Below, piece by piece: positions 6,900 through 15,114 of a DNA stretch of 17,968 bases; the stretch's first letter is position 1, and every line of letters begins with the position of its first letter. Under the pieces are notes generated by a model. That model was given only the letters and a program-made list of their open reading frames with translations, was not told the origin of the DNA and did no database searches. Origin of the DNA: an uncultured Oscillospiraceae bacterium (GTDB lineage: Bacteria > Bacillota > Clostridia > Oscillospirales > Acutalibacteraceae); the NCBI GenBank assembly GCA_902496265.1, contig CABVAD010000004.1, forward strand, positions 1-17,968, given 5' to 3'. The translations under genes and the position numbers were made by a program.

Positions 6900-7810
6900 C
6901 AGTGAGCTCCTCCTATAATTTCATTCAAGCTTTTAATTTTATATTTTTCCATTACCCTCGGCAGGTCTTCGATTATATTTTTGCAGGCGAAGGGCTCCAC
7001 AAGGTTAGCCGCTCCCACCTCTACGGCGGTCGCACCCGCCAGCATTATCTCGATAACGTCCTCGGCTGTAGCTATGCCGCCCATTCCGACTATCGGGATT
7101 TTAACCGCATCATACACCTGATAGACCATTCTTACCGCCACGGGTTTAATAGCGGGTCCCGAAAAGCCCCCCGCCTTGTTGGCTAAAACAGGTTTTTTTG
7201 TTTTAAGGTCGATTTTCATACCTAAGAGGGTGTTAATAAGCGAAAGCCCGTCCGCGCCCTCTGCCTCGCACGCCCTTGCAATCTCTGTAATATCGGTCAC
7301 ATTAGGCGAAAGCTTAATTATAACAGGCTTTTTTGTCACCCTTTTTACCGCCTTAGTCACCGCCGCCGCGTTTCTCGGGCTTGTGCCGAAAGCCAGCCCG
7401 CCGCCGTGAACGTTGGGACAGGAAATATTGATTTCAAACCAGCCTATCTGACTGTCGCTGTCAAGCTTTTCGACGGTATAAACATAATCATCAACCGAAA
7501 AACCGCTGACATTCGCCATAACAGGCTTATTAAAGCACTTTTTAAGCTTTGGCAGTTCGTAGCTTAAAACCCTTTCAACGCCCGGGTTCTGAAGACCCAC
7601 CGAGTTTAACATACCGCTCTCACACTCGGCAATGCGGGGCGTCGGGTTGCCGAAACGCGGGTCTTTTGTAGTCCCCTTAAAGGAAAGGGAGCCTAAAATA
7701 TTAATATCGTAAATATCGGCAAACTCATAGCCGTAGCCGAAAGTGCCGCTTGCGGGGATAATCGGATTGGAAAGCTCTATACCGCAGAGGGTTACTTTAG
7801 TGTCTGCCAT
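6899..7810 (-). CDS. pyrD: Dihydroorotate dehydrogenase B, catalytic subunit
   Basis: A 303-aa FMN-dependent TIM-barrel enzyme that oxidises dihydroorotate to orotate. The motif NISCPNVHGGG (128-138) holds the catalytic cysteine Cys131, which marks class 1 enzymes rather than serine-containing class 2. KLSPNVTD (166-173) and the glycine-rich FMN phosphate region GMGGIATAEDVIE follow. Pairing with the adjacent pyrK indicates class 1B, which passes electrons to NAD+ through the PyrK FAD and 2Fe-2S centre. The start overlaps the pyrK end by 19 bases, and AGGAGGAAAT supplies the ribosome binding site. It is cytoplasmic and suits an anaerobe because it needs neither oxygen nor quinone. Confidence 0.97.
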   Translation of the reverse strand: MADTKVTLCGIELSNPIIPASGTFGYGYEFADIYDINILGSLSFKGTTKDPRFGNPTPRIAECESGMLNSVGLQNPGVERVLSYELPKLKKCFNKPVMANVSGFSVDDYVYTVEKLDSDSQIGWFEINISCPNVHGGGLAFGTSPRNAAAVTKAVKRVTKKPVIIKLSPNVTDITEIARACEAEGADGLSLINTLLGMKIDLKTKKPVLANKAGGFSGPAIKPVAVRMVYQVYDAVKIPIVGMGGIATAEDVIEIMLAGATAVEVGAANLVEPFACKNIIEDLPRVMEKYKIKSLNEIIGGAH

Positions 7811-8535
7811 TCGATTTCCTCCTTTTCAAAAACGGGGCCGTCCTTGCAGACCCGCTTTGCGCCGTTTACCGTTTTGCAGGTACAGCCCATACACGCGCCG
7901 AAGCCGCAGCCCATACGCTCTTCAAGGCTTAACTGCCCCGAAGTTTCAGCCACACTCGCTACCGCCTTTAGCATAGGCAGAGGCCCGCAGGTGTAAAAAT
8001 AGCTGTATTCTTTATTCTCCATAGCCGCCGTTACAAAGCCCTTTACACCGTAAGAGCCGTCGGCGGTACAAACGGTCACTTCCGCTCCTAAGTTTTTAAA
8101 TTCGTCCTCATAAAATATTTCAGACTTGGTGTTAAAGCCTAATATCACCGACGGCTTTTTGCCCTCGGCAATAAGCCTTTTGCAAAGGGCGTACAAAGGC
8201 GGAACACCCACTCCCCCGCCGATTATCAGCGGGTTTTGTCCGCTTTTTTCGGTATTAAAGCCGTTTCCCAAGGACAAAAGCAGGTCTGATTTTTCGCCTT
8301 TACCCATTTTGCTTAAGGATTCTGTTCCGCCGCCCACAACCTTATAAATAAGGGTAAGGGTTTCGGTATCAAAATCGCAGATAGAAATAGGTCGGCGAAG
8401 ATAAAAGCCGTCAAGCTTAATATTTACAAACTGCCCTGTTGCCGTTATCGGCGAGGTGTCTCCCTTTAAAATCATTTTATAAACCGAGGGGGCGATTTCG
8501 GTGTTTGACAAAATTTCGAAAATTTCCTGTTTCAT
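7792..8535 (-). CDS. pyrK: Dihydroorotate dehydrogenase B, electron transfer subunit
   Basis: A 247-aa iron-sulfur flavoprotein of the ferredoxin-NADP reductase fold that moves electrons from PyrD to NAD+. The FAD-binding motif LRRPISI lies at 47-53 and the nucleotide-binding GGGVGVPP at 106-113. YTCGPLPML lies at 181-189. The C-terminal 2Fe-2S cluster region has Cys210, Cys215, Cys218 and Cys230, with an extra Cys220. The start is 9 bases after the carB stop, with an AAGGTG ribosome binding site. It probably forms a heterotetramer with the overlapping pyrD product. Confidence 0.96.
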   Translation of the reverse strand: MKQEIFEILSNTEIAPSVYKMILKGDTSPITATGQFVNIKLDGFYLRRPISICDFDTETLTLIYKVVGGGTESLSKMGKGEKSDLLLSLGNGFNTEKSGQNPLIIGGGVGVPPLYALCKRLIAEGKKPSVILGFNTKSEIFYEDEFKNLGAEVTVCTADGSYGVKGFVTAAMENKEYSYFYTCGPLPMLKAVASVAETSGQLSLEERMGCGFGACMGCTCKTVNGAKRVCKDGPVFEKEEIEWQTLK

Positions 8536-8544
8536 ATATTCACC

Positions 8545-11500
8545 TTACGCGTCAATGGTGGAGATTCCGAGGGTTGTTTCTTCTAACACATCAAGCAGTA
8601 CTTTAACCGTGTCAAGCGAGGTGAACATTGTTACATTGTTCTCAACCGCACAGCGGCGAATCTCGTGACCGTCGGACAGCACGCCCGAGGAGTTCATATC
8701 CCTTGTGTTGATAACATAGGTCACATAGCCCTGCCTTATGGCGTTCGGAATCTCGTTACTGCCGTCGCTTATCTTTTTAAGGGCGTGGGTGCGGATTCCG
8801 TTTGCCTTTAGGAATTTCGCCGTACCCTCGGTCGCCTGAATGTTAAAGCCCATATTGTAGAAACGGCGGATTAGGGGGAGCGCCTCCTCCTTGTCCTTAT
8901 CGGCGACGGTTACTAAGACCGTGCCGTAGTTCATAACGCTCATTCCGCTCGCCTTTAGCGCCTTATAAAGCGCCCTTGTCAGCTTATCGTCATAGCCAAT
9001 CGCCTCGCCCGTAGATTTCATCTCGGGTGAAAGATACGCGTCAAGCCCTCGAAGCTTTGAGAAAGAGAAGGCGGGCACCTTTACATACCAGCGTTTTTTC
9101 TCCTCGGGGTAGATTCTGTCAAAGCCCTGCTCCTTTAGAGATTTGCCCAAAATTACAAGTGTCGCAATATCCGCAAGGCTGTAGCCCGTCGCCTTTGAAA
9201 GGAAGGGCACGGTACGGGAGGAGCGGGGGTTAACCTCGATTATAAAAACATTTTCGTCCTTATCCACGATAAACTGGATATTGTAAAGACCCACAATGCC
9301 GATACCCAGTCCCAGCTTCTTTGTGTAGTCAAGTATGGTTTCCTTGGTCTTTTCGCTGATGCTGAAGGTGGGGTAAACGCTTATCGAGTCGCCGCTGTGG
9401 ATACCCGTGCGCTCAACAAGCTCCATAATTCCGGGGACGAACACGTCTGTTCCGTCGCAGATAGCGTCAACCTCCAACTCCTTGCCCGAGATGTATTTAT
9501 CAACAAGCACGGGCTTATCCTCGTCGATTTCAACCGCGGTGCGAAGATAGCGGCGTAATTGCTCCTCGTCGGCGACAATCTGCATTGCCCTGCCGCCCAG
9601 CACGAAGGAGGGGCGGACAAGTACGGGATAGCCGATTTCCTTTGCCGCCCGAACGCCGTCCTCGATTTTGGTGACCGCCTGACCCTTGGGCTGGGGAATG
9701 TTAAGCTCCTTTAACACCTTTTCAAACAAATCGCGGTTTTCGGCGCGGTCGATAGCGGCACAATCCGTACCTATAATCTTAACTCCGCGGCGGTTAAGGC
9801 TGTCGGAAAGGTTTATAGCAGTCTGACCTCCTAATGACGCTATTACCCCCACAGGATTTTCAAGATGGATAATGTTCATAACGTCCTCGGTGCAAAGCGG
9901 CTCAAAATACAGCTTATCGGAGCAGGTGTAATCGGTCGAGACGGTTTCCGGGTTGTTGTTAATTATAATCGCCTCAAAGCCCGATTTCTTAATGGTTGTG
10001 ACCGCGTGAACGGTGGAATAGTCGAACTCCACGCCCTGACCTATCCTGATAGGACCTGATCCTAAAACGATAATCTTCTTTTTGTCGGACACGACCGACT
10101 CGTTTTCCTCCTCGTAGGTCGAGTAGAAATAGGGGATATAGCTTTCAAACTCCGAAGCGCATGTGTCAATCATTTTGTAAACGGGGAAAATGTTTTTCTC
10201 ACAGCGGATTTTATAAATATCCTCCCCGCTCATATCCCAAAGCTTTCCGATAAACTCGTCCGAAAATCCCATTTTTTTAGCCGCATAAAGGGCTTCGGTA
10301 TCGCCCTTGTTTTCCTTTACAAGCCGCTCCATAGCGACGATATTTTTAACCTTTTCAAGGAAAAGCATATCGATTTTGGTCGCGTCGTATATAAGCCCCA
10401 AATCGGTATTACGGCGCAAAAGCTCGGCAATCGCATAAATTCGGTCGTCGGTGCCGTCGGCGATATAGCTTAACATTTCCTCCTCTGAAAGAGAATCAAA
10501 CTTTTTCATATAAAGGTGGTTGACCCCTATTTCAAGGGAGCGCGCCGCCTTTAAAAGGCTTTCCTCAATCGTTCTGCCTATGCTCATTACCTCGCCTGTC
10601 GCCTTCATCTGGGTCGAAAGCTTGTTATTAGCCGAGGAGAATTTATCAAAGGGGAAGCGGGGCATTTTGGTAACCACATAGTCGAGGGCAGGCTCAAAAG
10701 ATGCGGGGGTGTTTGCAAGCTGAATTTCGTCAAGGTGCATACCTACCGCGATTTTAGCCGAAACTCTCGCGATCGGGTAGCCGCTCGCCTTAGACGCAAG
10801 GGCGGACGAGCGCGAAACGCGGGGGTTAACCTCAATTACATAGTAGTTAAAGGAAAGGGGGTCAAGGGCGAACTGCACATTACAGCCCCCCTCTATCTTA
10901 AGGGCGCGGATTATTTTAAGGGCGCTGTCCCTTAACATATGGTATTCCTTGTTTGTAAGGGTCTGGGAGGGGCAGACAACAATAGAGTCGCCCGTGTGAA
11001 TACCGACGGGGTCGATATTTTCCATATTACATACGGTAATCGCGGTGTCGTTCGCGTCCCTTATTACCTCGTATTCGATTTCCTTGTAGCCCTTGATGCT
11101 CTTTTCCACCAAAACCTGATGAACGGGGGAAAGCTCCAACGCACCGCGCAGTATTTCGGCACATTCCTGCGGGTTATCCGCAAAGCCGCCGCCCGTACCG
11201 CCTAAGGTAAAGGCGGGGCGCAGTACTACGGGGTAGCCTATCTCCTCTGCCGCCCTTAAGCCATCCTCCATATTTTCGGCGATAACCGAGCTTAAAACAG
11301 GCTCGCCTATCTCCTCGCAAAGCTCCTTAAACAGCTCCCTGTCCTCGGCTCTTTCAATGCTTTCGCTGCTTGTTCCCAAAAGCTCGGCGTTGCACTCGCG
11401 AAGCACGCCCTTTTTCTCTAACTGCATTGCAAGGTTAAGCCCCGTCTGACCGCCGATGCCCGGTACAATCGCATCGGGGCGCTCATAGCGGATAACCTTT

Positions 11501-11724
11501 GCTAAGTATTCAAGGGTTAAGGGCTCCATATAAACCTTGTCGGCAATGGTGGTGTCGGTCATTATTGTCGCAGGGTTGGAGTTGCAGAGGACTACCTCGT
11601 AACCCTCCTCCTTAAGGGCTAAGCAGGCTTGAGTCCCCGCGTAGTCAAACTCCGCCGCCTGACCTATTACGATAGGACCCGAGCCTATTACAAGTATCTT
11701 TTTTAAATCGGTTCTTTTAGGCAT
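8545..11724 (-). CDS. carB: Carbamoyl-phosphate synthase large subunit
   Basis: A 1059-aa ammonia- and ATP-dependent subunit that makes carbamoyl phosphate from bicarbonate, ammonia from CarA and two ATP. Two homologous ATP-grasp halves each begin with a GSGPI[V/R]IGQ motif (about 13-22 and 555-565) and contain NPR[V/S]SRS/T signatures. The linker is the allosteric/oligomerisation region, and the last roughly 130 residues form an MGS-like regulatory domain where nucleotides bind in homologues. Length is normal (about 1050-1080). The ATG directly follows the carA stop with no spacer, and GGAGG lies in the carA end. With no arginine genes nearby, it probably serves the pyrimidine pathway mainly. 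Confidence 0.98.
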   Translation of the reverse strand: MPKRTDLKKILVIGSGPIVIGQAAEFDYAGTQACLALKEEGYEVVLCNSNPATIMTDTTIADKVYMEPLTLEYLAKVIRYERPDAIVPGIGGQTGLNLAMQLEKKGVLRECNAELLGTSSESIERAEDRELFKELCEEIGEPVLSSVIAENMEDGLRAAEEIGYPVVLRPAFTLGGTGGGFADNPQECAEILRGALELSPVHQVLVEKSIKGYKEIEYEVIRDANDTAITVCNMENIDPVGIHTGDSIVVCPSQTLTNKEYHMLRDSALKIIRALKIEGGCNVQFALDPLSFNYYVIEVNPRVSRSSALASKASGYPIARVSAKIAVGMHLDEIQLANTPASFEPALDYVVTKMPRFPFDKFSSANNKLSTQMKATGEVMSIGRTIEESLLKAARSLEIGVNHLYMKKFDSLSEEEMLSYIADGTDDRIYAIAELLRRNTDLGLIYDATKIDMLFLEKVKNIVAMERLVKENKGDTEALYAAKKMGFSDEFIGKLWDMSGEDIYKIRCEKNIFPVYKMIDTCASEFESYIPYFYSTYEEENESVVSDKKKIIVLGSGPIRIGQGVEFDYSTVHAVTTIKKSGFEAIIINNNPETVSTDYTCSDKLYFEPLCTEDVMNIIHLENPVGVIASLGGQTAINLSDSLNRRGVKIIGTDCAAIDRAENRDLFEKVLKELNIPQPKGQAVTKIEDGVRAAKEIGYPVLVRPSFVLGGRAMQIVADEEQLRRYLRTAVEIDEDKPVLVDKYISGKELEVDAICDGTDVFVPGIMELVERTGIHSGDSISVYPTFSISEKTKETILDYTKKLGLGIGIVGLYNIQFIVDKDENVFIIEVNPRSSRTVPFLSKATGYSLADIATLVILGKSLKEQGFDRIYPEEKKRWYVKVPAFSFSKLRGLDAYLSPEMKSTGEAIGYDDKLTRALYKALKASGMSVMNYGTVLVTVADKDKEEALPLIRRFYNMGFNIQATEGTAKFLKANGIRTHALKKISDGSNEIPNAIRQGYVTYVINTRDMNSSGVLSDGHEIRRCAVENNVTMFTSLDTVKVLLDVLEETTLGISTIDA

Positions 11725-12810
11725 TTACTTTTCCTCCATTAAGGCTATAAAGCGGTCGAAAAGATAGGCGCTGTCCTGCGGGCCGGGTGCGCTTTCGGGG
11801 TGGTACTGCACGCTGAAAATCCTATTTTCCTCGTCCCTTACGCCCTCAACCGTTCGGTCAAGAATGTTCAAGTGGGTAACCGTAAGCCCCGTTCCCCCAA
11901 GGCTATCTTCCTTTACAGCGTAGCTGTGGTTCTGGGAGGTAATCTCGATTTTTCCTGTTTCAAGATTCTTTACGGGGTGGTTGCCGCCGCGGTGGCCGAA
12001 TTTAAGCTTGTAGGTCTTAGCGCCCGCCGCAAGAGATATTATCTGATGACCGAGGCAGATTCCGAAAATCGGGTATCTGCCGCGAAGCGCACGCACAAGC
12101 TCAATTACAGGGGTTACGTCCTCGGGGTCGCCGGGGCCGTTTGAGAGGAAAATGCCGTCGGGTCTGCACTTTATAACCTCTTCTGCCGTTGTGTTATAGG
12201 GCATAACGGTAACATTACAGCCCCGCGCGTTAAGGCTTCTTATTATATTAAGCTTTATTCCGCAGTCAATAGCCACAACATTGTACCTTGCGTTCGCCGT
12301 TCTCGAATACCAGCGTTTTTTACAGCTGACCCTGCTTACTGCGTCGTGGGGTACGGGGGTGTTTTTAATTCTTTCGAGTGCCTCCTCGACCGAGGTATCA
12401 GCGCTTGTTATAATGCCGCGGCGGGAGCCTTTATCCCTTATGCTCCTTGCAAGCTTTCTTGTATCAAGCCCCGAAATACCGGGAATTTTGTACTCCTCCA
12501 TAACCTCCGAAAGGGTCTTTGTATAGCGGAAGTTGGAGGGCAGGTCATTGTACTCCCGAACGATAAGCCCGCCGATTGTGGGGACTTTAGTCTCATAATC
12601 CTCGTCCGCAATACCGTAGTTGCCGATAAGCGGATAGGTCATAACCACCGCCTGATAGGTATATGACGGGTCGGAAATTATCTCCTGATACCCGACAACC
12701 GAGGTGTTAAAGACTATCTCGCACACCCTCTCGCAGTCACAGCCGAAGGCGAAGCCGTAATACTCCGCGCCGTCCTCCAGCACTAATTTCTTCCTTATTT
12801 TATCTGCCAT
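11725..12810 (-). CDS. carA: Carbamoyl-phosphate synthase small (glutaminase) subunit
   Basis: A 361-aa class I glutamine amidotransferase that hydrolyses glutamine and channels ammonia to CarB. The nucleophile is in FGICLGHQ (249-256, Cys252), with His337 and Glu339 in VQYHPE completing the triad. SNGPGDP (223-229) is the usual oxyanion-region motif. The N-terminal CPSase small-chain domain spans about residues 1-150. ATG 12810 is preferred to the in-frame ATG 12828 because GGAGG sits 9 bases before it and within the longer version. It overlaps the pyrC end by 16 bases. Confidence 0.97.
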   Translation of the reverse strand: MADKIRKKLVLEDGAEYYGFAFGCDCERVCEIVFNTSVVGYQEIISDPSYTYQAVVMTYPLIGNYGIADEDYETKVPTIGGLIVREYNDLPSNFRYTKTLSEVMEEYKIPGISGLDTRKLARSIRDKGSRRGIITSADTSVEEALERIKNTPVPHDAVSRVSCKKRWYSRTANARYNVVAIDCGIKLNIIRSLNARGCNVTVMPYNTTAEEVIKCRPDGIFLSNGPGDPEDVTPVIELVRALRGRYPIFGICLGHQIISLAAGAKTYKLKFGHRGGNHPVKNLETGKIEITSQNHSYAVKEDSLGGTGLTVTHLNILDRTVEGVRDEENRIFSVQYHPESAPGPQDSAYLFDRFIALMEEK

Positions 12811-14018
12811 ACCGTTTTGCCTCCGCATACCGTAATAAGATTTTTGCCCTTAACGCGCCGTCCCGCAAAGGGGGTACTGCGCCCCATAGTCATAAATTCA
12901 TCGGGGTCAACCGTGTATTCGCTGTCAAGCGCGAACACGCAGATATCGTCGGTTTGTTCTATCCCAAACCGTTTTCTCGGGTTAACCGCCATTAATTCTA
13001 TAAGCTTTTCAAGGCTTATTATGCCCTCTTTAACAAGATAAGTGTAAAGCACGGGAAAGGCGGTTTCAAGCCCTACTACCCCCATAAGGCTGTTTTTAAG
13101 TCCCCGCGACTTTTCTTCCCGCGAATGTGGCGCGTGGTCGGTCGCTATCATATCTATCGTGCCGTCCCGAAGCCCCTCTAACAGAGCCAGCCTGTCCCTT
13201 TCGGAGCGGAGCGGCGGGTTCATTTTAAACCGTCCGTCCTCCTCTAAATCCCTGTCGCTAAGCACAAGATAGTGGGGCGCGGTCTCGCAGGTGACGTCCG
13301 CACCGTCCGCCTTTGCTTTTCTTATAAGCTCCACGCTCTCTGCCGCCGAGATATGGCAGACGTGATATTTACAGCCCGTCTCTTTAGCTAATTTTAAATC
13401 TCTTTCAATCTGCCGCCATTCGCTTTCGGAGCTTATGCCCTTATGTCCGTGTTTTTCGGCGTACTCGCCCTTATGAATGTAACCGCCGCAAAGTAAAGAG
13501 TTGTCCTCGCAGTGGGCGGCGATTATTTTGCCCTTTCTTTTAGCTTCAAGCATTGCCGCGCGCATCATATCCTCACTCTGCACCCCCCTGCCGTCGTCCG
13601 AAAAGGCGATACAGTAGGGCGAAAGCTTTTCGAAATCGACAAGCTCCTTTCCCATTTCACCCTTTGTTATCGCGGCATAAGGATGAACGCGGATTGCCGC
13701 CGTTTTTTCTATAATTTGGAGCTGTTCCTTTATGTTTTCTGCGCTGTCGGGCACGGGCTTCAGGTTCGGCATTGTGCAAACGTCGGTATATCCGCCCTTT
13801 GCGGCAGACAGCGAGCCTGTTTTAATCGTTTCCTTATAAAAAAATCCCGGCTCTCTGAAATGTACGTGAACATCGCAAAAGGCCGGAAAAACATAAATAT
13901 TATTAAAAGCGGAAAGACTACCGGCCGAAAGGTCGGTATTGTTTAAGGCGACCGTGAAATCCTTAATTTCAAAACCGCCGTTATTATAGATATGTGCGTT
14001 TTTAAAGGTAAACTCCAT
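12795..14018 (-). CDS. pyrC: Dihydroorotase
   Basis: A 407-aa zinc amidohydrolase (class I, as in Bacillus) that cyclises carbamoyl-aspartate to dihydroorotate. Metal ligands are visible: His51 and His53 in DVHVHFREPG, Asp141 in FSDDGRGVQ, His169 in AAHCED, His222 in CHIS and Asp294 in ATDHAPHS. The bridging carboxylated lysine of class II enzymes is not expected here. ATG 14018 is chosen because GGGAG lies 6 bases upstream; a longer frame to 14066 would run through the attenuator terminator. It is the first gene of the operon, immediately after the PyrR-type leader. Confidence 0.97.
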   Translation of the reverse strand: MEFTFKNAHIYNNGGFEIKDFTVALNNTDLSAGSLSAFNNIYVFPAFCDVHVHFREPGFFYKETIKTGSLSAAKGGYTDVCTMPNLKPVPDSAENIKEQLQIIEKTAAIRVHPYAAITKGEMGKELVDFEKLSPYCIAFSDDGRGVQSEDMMRAAMLEAKRKGKIIAAHCEDNSLLCGGYIHKGEYAEKHGHKGISSESEWRQIERDLKLAKETGCKYHVCHISAAESVELIRKAKADGADVTCETAPHYLVLSDRDLEEDGRFKMNPPLRSERDRLALLEGLRDGTIDMIATDHAPHSREEKSRGLKNSLMGVVGLETAFPVLYTYLVKEGIISLEKLIELMAVNPRKRFGIEQTDDICVFALDSEYTVDPDEFMTMGRSTPFAGRRVKGKNLITVCGGKTVWQIK

Positions 14019-14027
14019 AACATACTC

Positions 14028-14058
14028 CCAAAAAATAAGCTCTGCATAAAAGCAGAGC
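14028..14058 (-). terminator. Attenuator terminator in pyr leader
   Basis: On the minus strand GCTCTGC (14052-14058) pairs with GCAGAGC (14039-14045) across a 6-base loop, followed by UUAUUUUUU (14030-14038). It ends just before the GGGAG ribosome binding site of pyrC. A terminator between the promoter and the first gene of an operon is the mark of transcription attenuation. The 5' arm can instead pair with upstream leader sequence (see the PyrR binding-loop entry). Confidence 0.9.
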
Positions 14059-14135
14059 AAGCACACAACAAGACAGACTGATACCCAGCCTTTTATTACA
14101 ATCTTGTCGGCGTCACAGCACCCTGCTTAAAGATT
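14050..14135 (-). promoter_or_regulatory. PyrR-type binding loop and antiterminator in pyr leader
   Basis: The minus-strand segment 14109-14122 reads GGTGCTGTGACGCC. It has a hexaloop CUGUGA that fits the CNGNGA loop of PyrR binding sites, a closing G-C pair, a U-G pair and two G-C pairs. A lower stem AAUCUU / AAGAUU (14130-14135 with 14100-14105) completes the bulged anti-antiterminator. The alternative fold is nested: AAGCAGGG (14121-14128) pairs with the terminator arm CTCTGCTT (14050-14057), and CGACAAGA (14102-14109) pairs with TCTTGTTG (14066-14073). The two folds are mutually exclusive. PyrR bound to UMP or UTP would favour termination. pyrR itself is not in the window; assignment rests on the motif, structure and operon. 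Confidence 0.82.
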
Positions 14136-14147
14136 TTTGTTTTTATC

Positions 14148-14176
14148 ATTTTACCACATACGCCCCATTAAGTCAA
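14148..14176 (-). promoter_or_regulatory. Promoter of the pyr operon
   Basis: On the minus strand a -35 box TTGACT (14171-14176) and a -10 box TAAAAT (14148-14153) are separated by 17 bases. Transcription would start near 14141, giving a leader of about 120 bases that contains the PyrR-type attenuator. The -35 box lies 2 bases beyond the queH stop codon. Confidence 0.85.
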
Positions 14177-14178
14177 GG

Positions 14179-14802
14179 CTAAAGCGCACATTTTTCCTCT
14201 CTGCCCCCGGAAAATTCACAGCCGCAAAAGCTCTGCCTGTAAAGCCCGTATTCTTTTGACAGCTCAATAGAGCGTTTATACCTTTCCCGCTTTTTAAGGT
14301 CGGTAGGCAGATAGAGCACATTTCCGACAGCCGCGGCATCTTCTCCGCAAAGATTAATTTTTTCCGCGTTTTTAAGCGGGCTTATCGTAAGGGTGGTTGC
14401 GAAATATTCATATCCGAGCATTGCCGCCTGTCGGGCGGTTTCTTTAAGTCTTAATCTAAAGCACCTTTCACACCTTTCGCCGCCCTCTTCAGCGCCTTCA
14501 AGCCCCGCGGCGGCGCTTAAAAACTCCCCGTGATTATATTCGGGGGATATTATTTTTATGCCCCCTGCAAAGGGACATTCCTCGGTAAATCTTTTAAGCT
14601 CGTTAAGCCTCTTCCCAAATTCCTCCGCCGAGGAAATATTCGGGTTGTAAAAAAACAGGGTAATATCAAAATATTTTACTAAATATTCAAGGCTCGCCGA
14701 GGAACAGGGCGCACAGCAGGCGTGAAGCAATAAGGTCGCTTTTCTGCCGCCCAATTTTTCGATTTCCCTGTCGGTAAGAGCCTGAAAGTTTGGCTTATTC
14801 AT
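14179..14802 (-). CDS. queH: Epoxyqueuosine reductase QueH
   Basis: A 207-aa metalloprotein of the former DUF208 family that reduces epoxyqueuosine to queuosine in tRNA, a non-homologous replacement for QueG. Conserved Cys motifs are LLHACCAPCSS (25-35), ERCERCF (109-115) and FCGCEFS (192-198), which bind an iron-sulfur cluster and an extra metal in studied members. YNPNI (52-56) and FATTLTISPLKN (134-145) are also family marks. GGAGA is 8 bases before the ATG. No other queuosine gene is in the window; the pyr promoter begins right after its stop codon. Confidence 0.93.
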   Translation of the reverse strand: MNKPNFQALTDREIEKLGGRKATLLLHACCAPCSSASLEYLVKYFDITLFFYNPNISSAEEFGKRLNELKRFTEECPFAGGIKIISPEYNHGEFLSAAAGLEGAEEGGERCERCFRLRLKETARQAAMLGYEYFATTLTISPLKNAEKINLCGEDAAAVGNVLYLPTDLKKRERYKRSIELSKEYGLYRQSFCGCEFSGGREEKCAL

Positions 14803-14877
14803 TCAAAAATTCTCCAGAATTTATAAAAAATAATTCCTTCTAAAACGGATAAAATACCAATAAAGGAGGTAACAATT

Positions 14878-15057
14878 ATGCAGAACAGCTCAATGTCATT
14901 TATTAAAGGACTCGGCGCGGGAATGATAGCAGGCGCCGCGGCGCTTGCGGTGGGCAAGGTGATGATGGAGGATCACAAAAACATCTCAAAGGGCTCAAGC
15001 AAGCTTGTAAAAGCCGTCGGCGATTTCGTGGACGGCGTGCAGACAATGTTCCGTTAG
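14878..15057 (+). CDS. Small protein of unknown function (59 aa)
   Basis: A 59-aa reading frame with a near-ideal ribosome binding site, AAAGGAGGT at 14862-14870, 7 bases before the ATG. The product has a short Gly/Ala-rich hydrophobic stretch (GLGAGMIAGAAALAVGKVMM, residues 11-30), which could be a membrane or glycine-zipper helix. A Lys-rich, amphipathic C-terminal part follows. The pattern is loosely like short YtxH-type or glycine-zipper proteins, but no family is assigned. It is divergent from queH and convergent with valS. No convincing -35/-10 pair was found, though TAAAAT at 14850-14855 could be a -10 box. Confidence 0.72.
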   Translation: MQNSSMSFIKGLGAGMIAGAAALAVGKVMMEDHKNISKGSSKLVKAVGDFVDGVQTMFR

Positions 15058-15069
15058 GAATTAATATTT

Positions 15070-15096
15070 AACGGACGGGCAATGCCCGCCCCTACA
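15070..15096 (-). repeat. GTAGGG hairpin element, copy 2 (inverted)
   Basis: Read on the minus strand this is TGTAGGGG followed by a hairpin (GCGGGC, ATT, GCCCGT region) and CCGTT. It matches copy 3 at 15115-15141 in 21 of 27 positions by eye, with the differences inside the stem largely compensated. The two lie head to head, separated by 18 bases. Confidence 0.7.
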
Positions 15097-15114
15097 TTGG
15101 TTAAACGGTTATTT

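Noticed and set aside
12811..12828. carA start at ATG 12828
   Set aside because: The GGAGG ribosome binding site lies inside this extension, 9 bases before ATG 12810, and CarA homologues begin near the KLVLEDG segment.
13512..13946. 144-codon open frame on the plus strand opposite pyrC
   Set aside because: It is a shadow of pyrC with no ribosome binding site of note and no recognisable protein family.
14019..14066. Longer pyrC N-terminus starting at 14066
   Set aside because: The extra 16 residues would be encoded by the terminator hairpin and U-run, and the GGGAG ribosome binding site points to ATG 14018.
14059..14147. ZTP-like or other metabolite riboswitch in the pyr leader
   Set aside because: A GGCTGGGTA segment recalls the ZTP core, but the remaining conserved parts are missing. 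The stem-bulge-hexaloop with nested antiterminator fits a PyrR site far better and matches the downstream genes.
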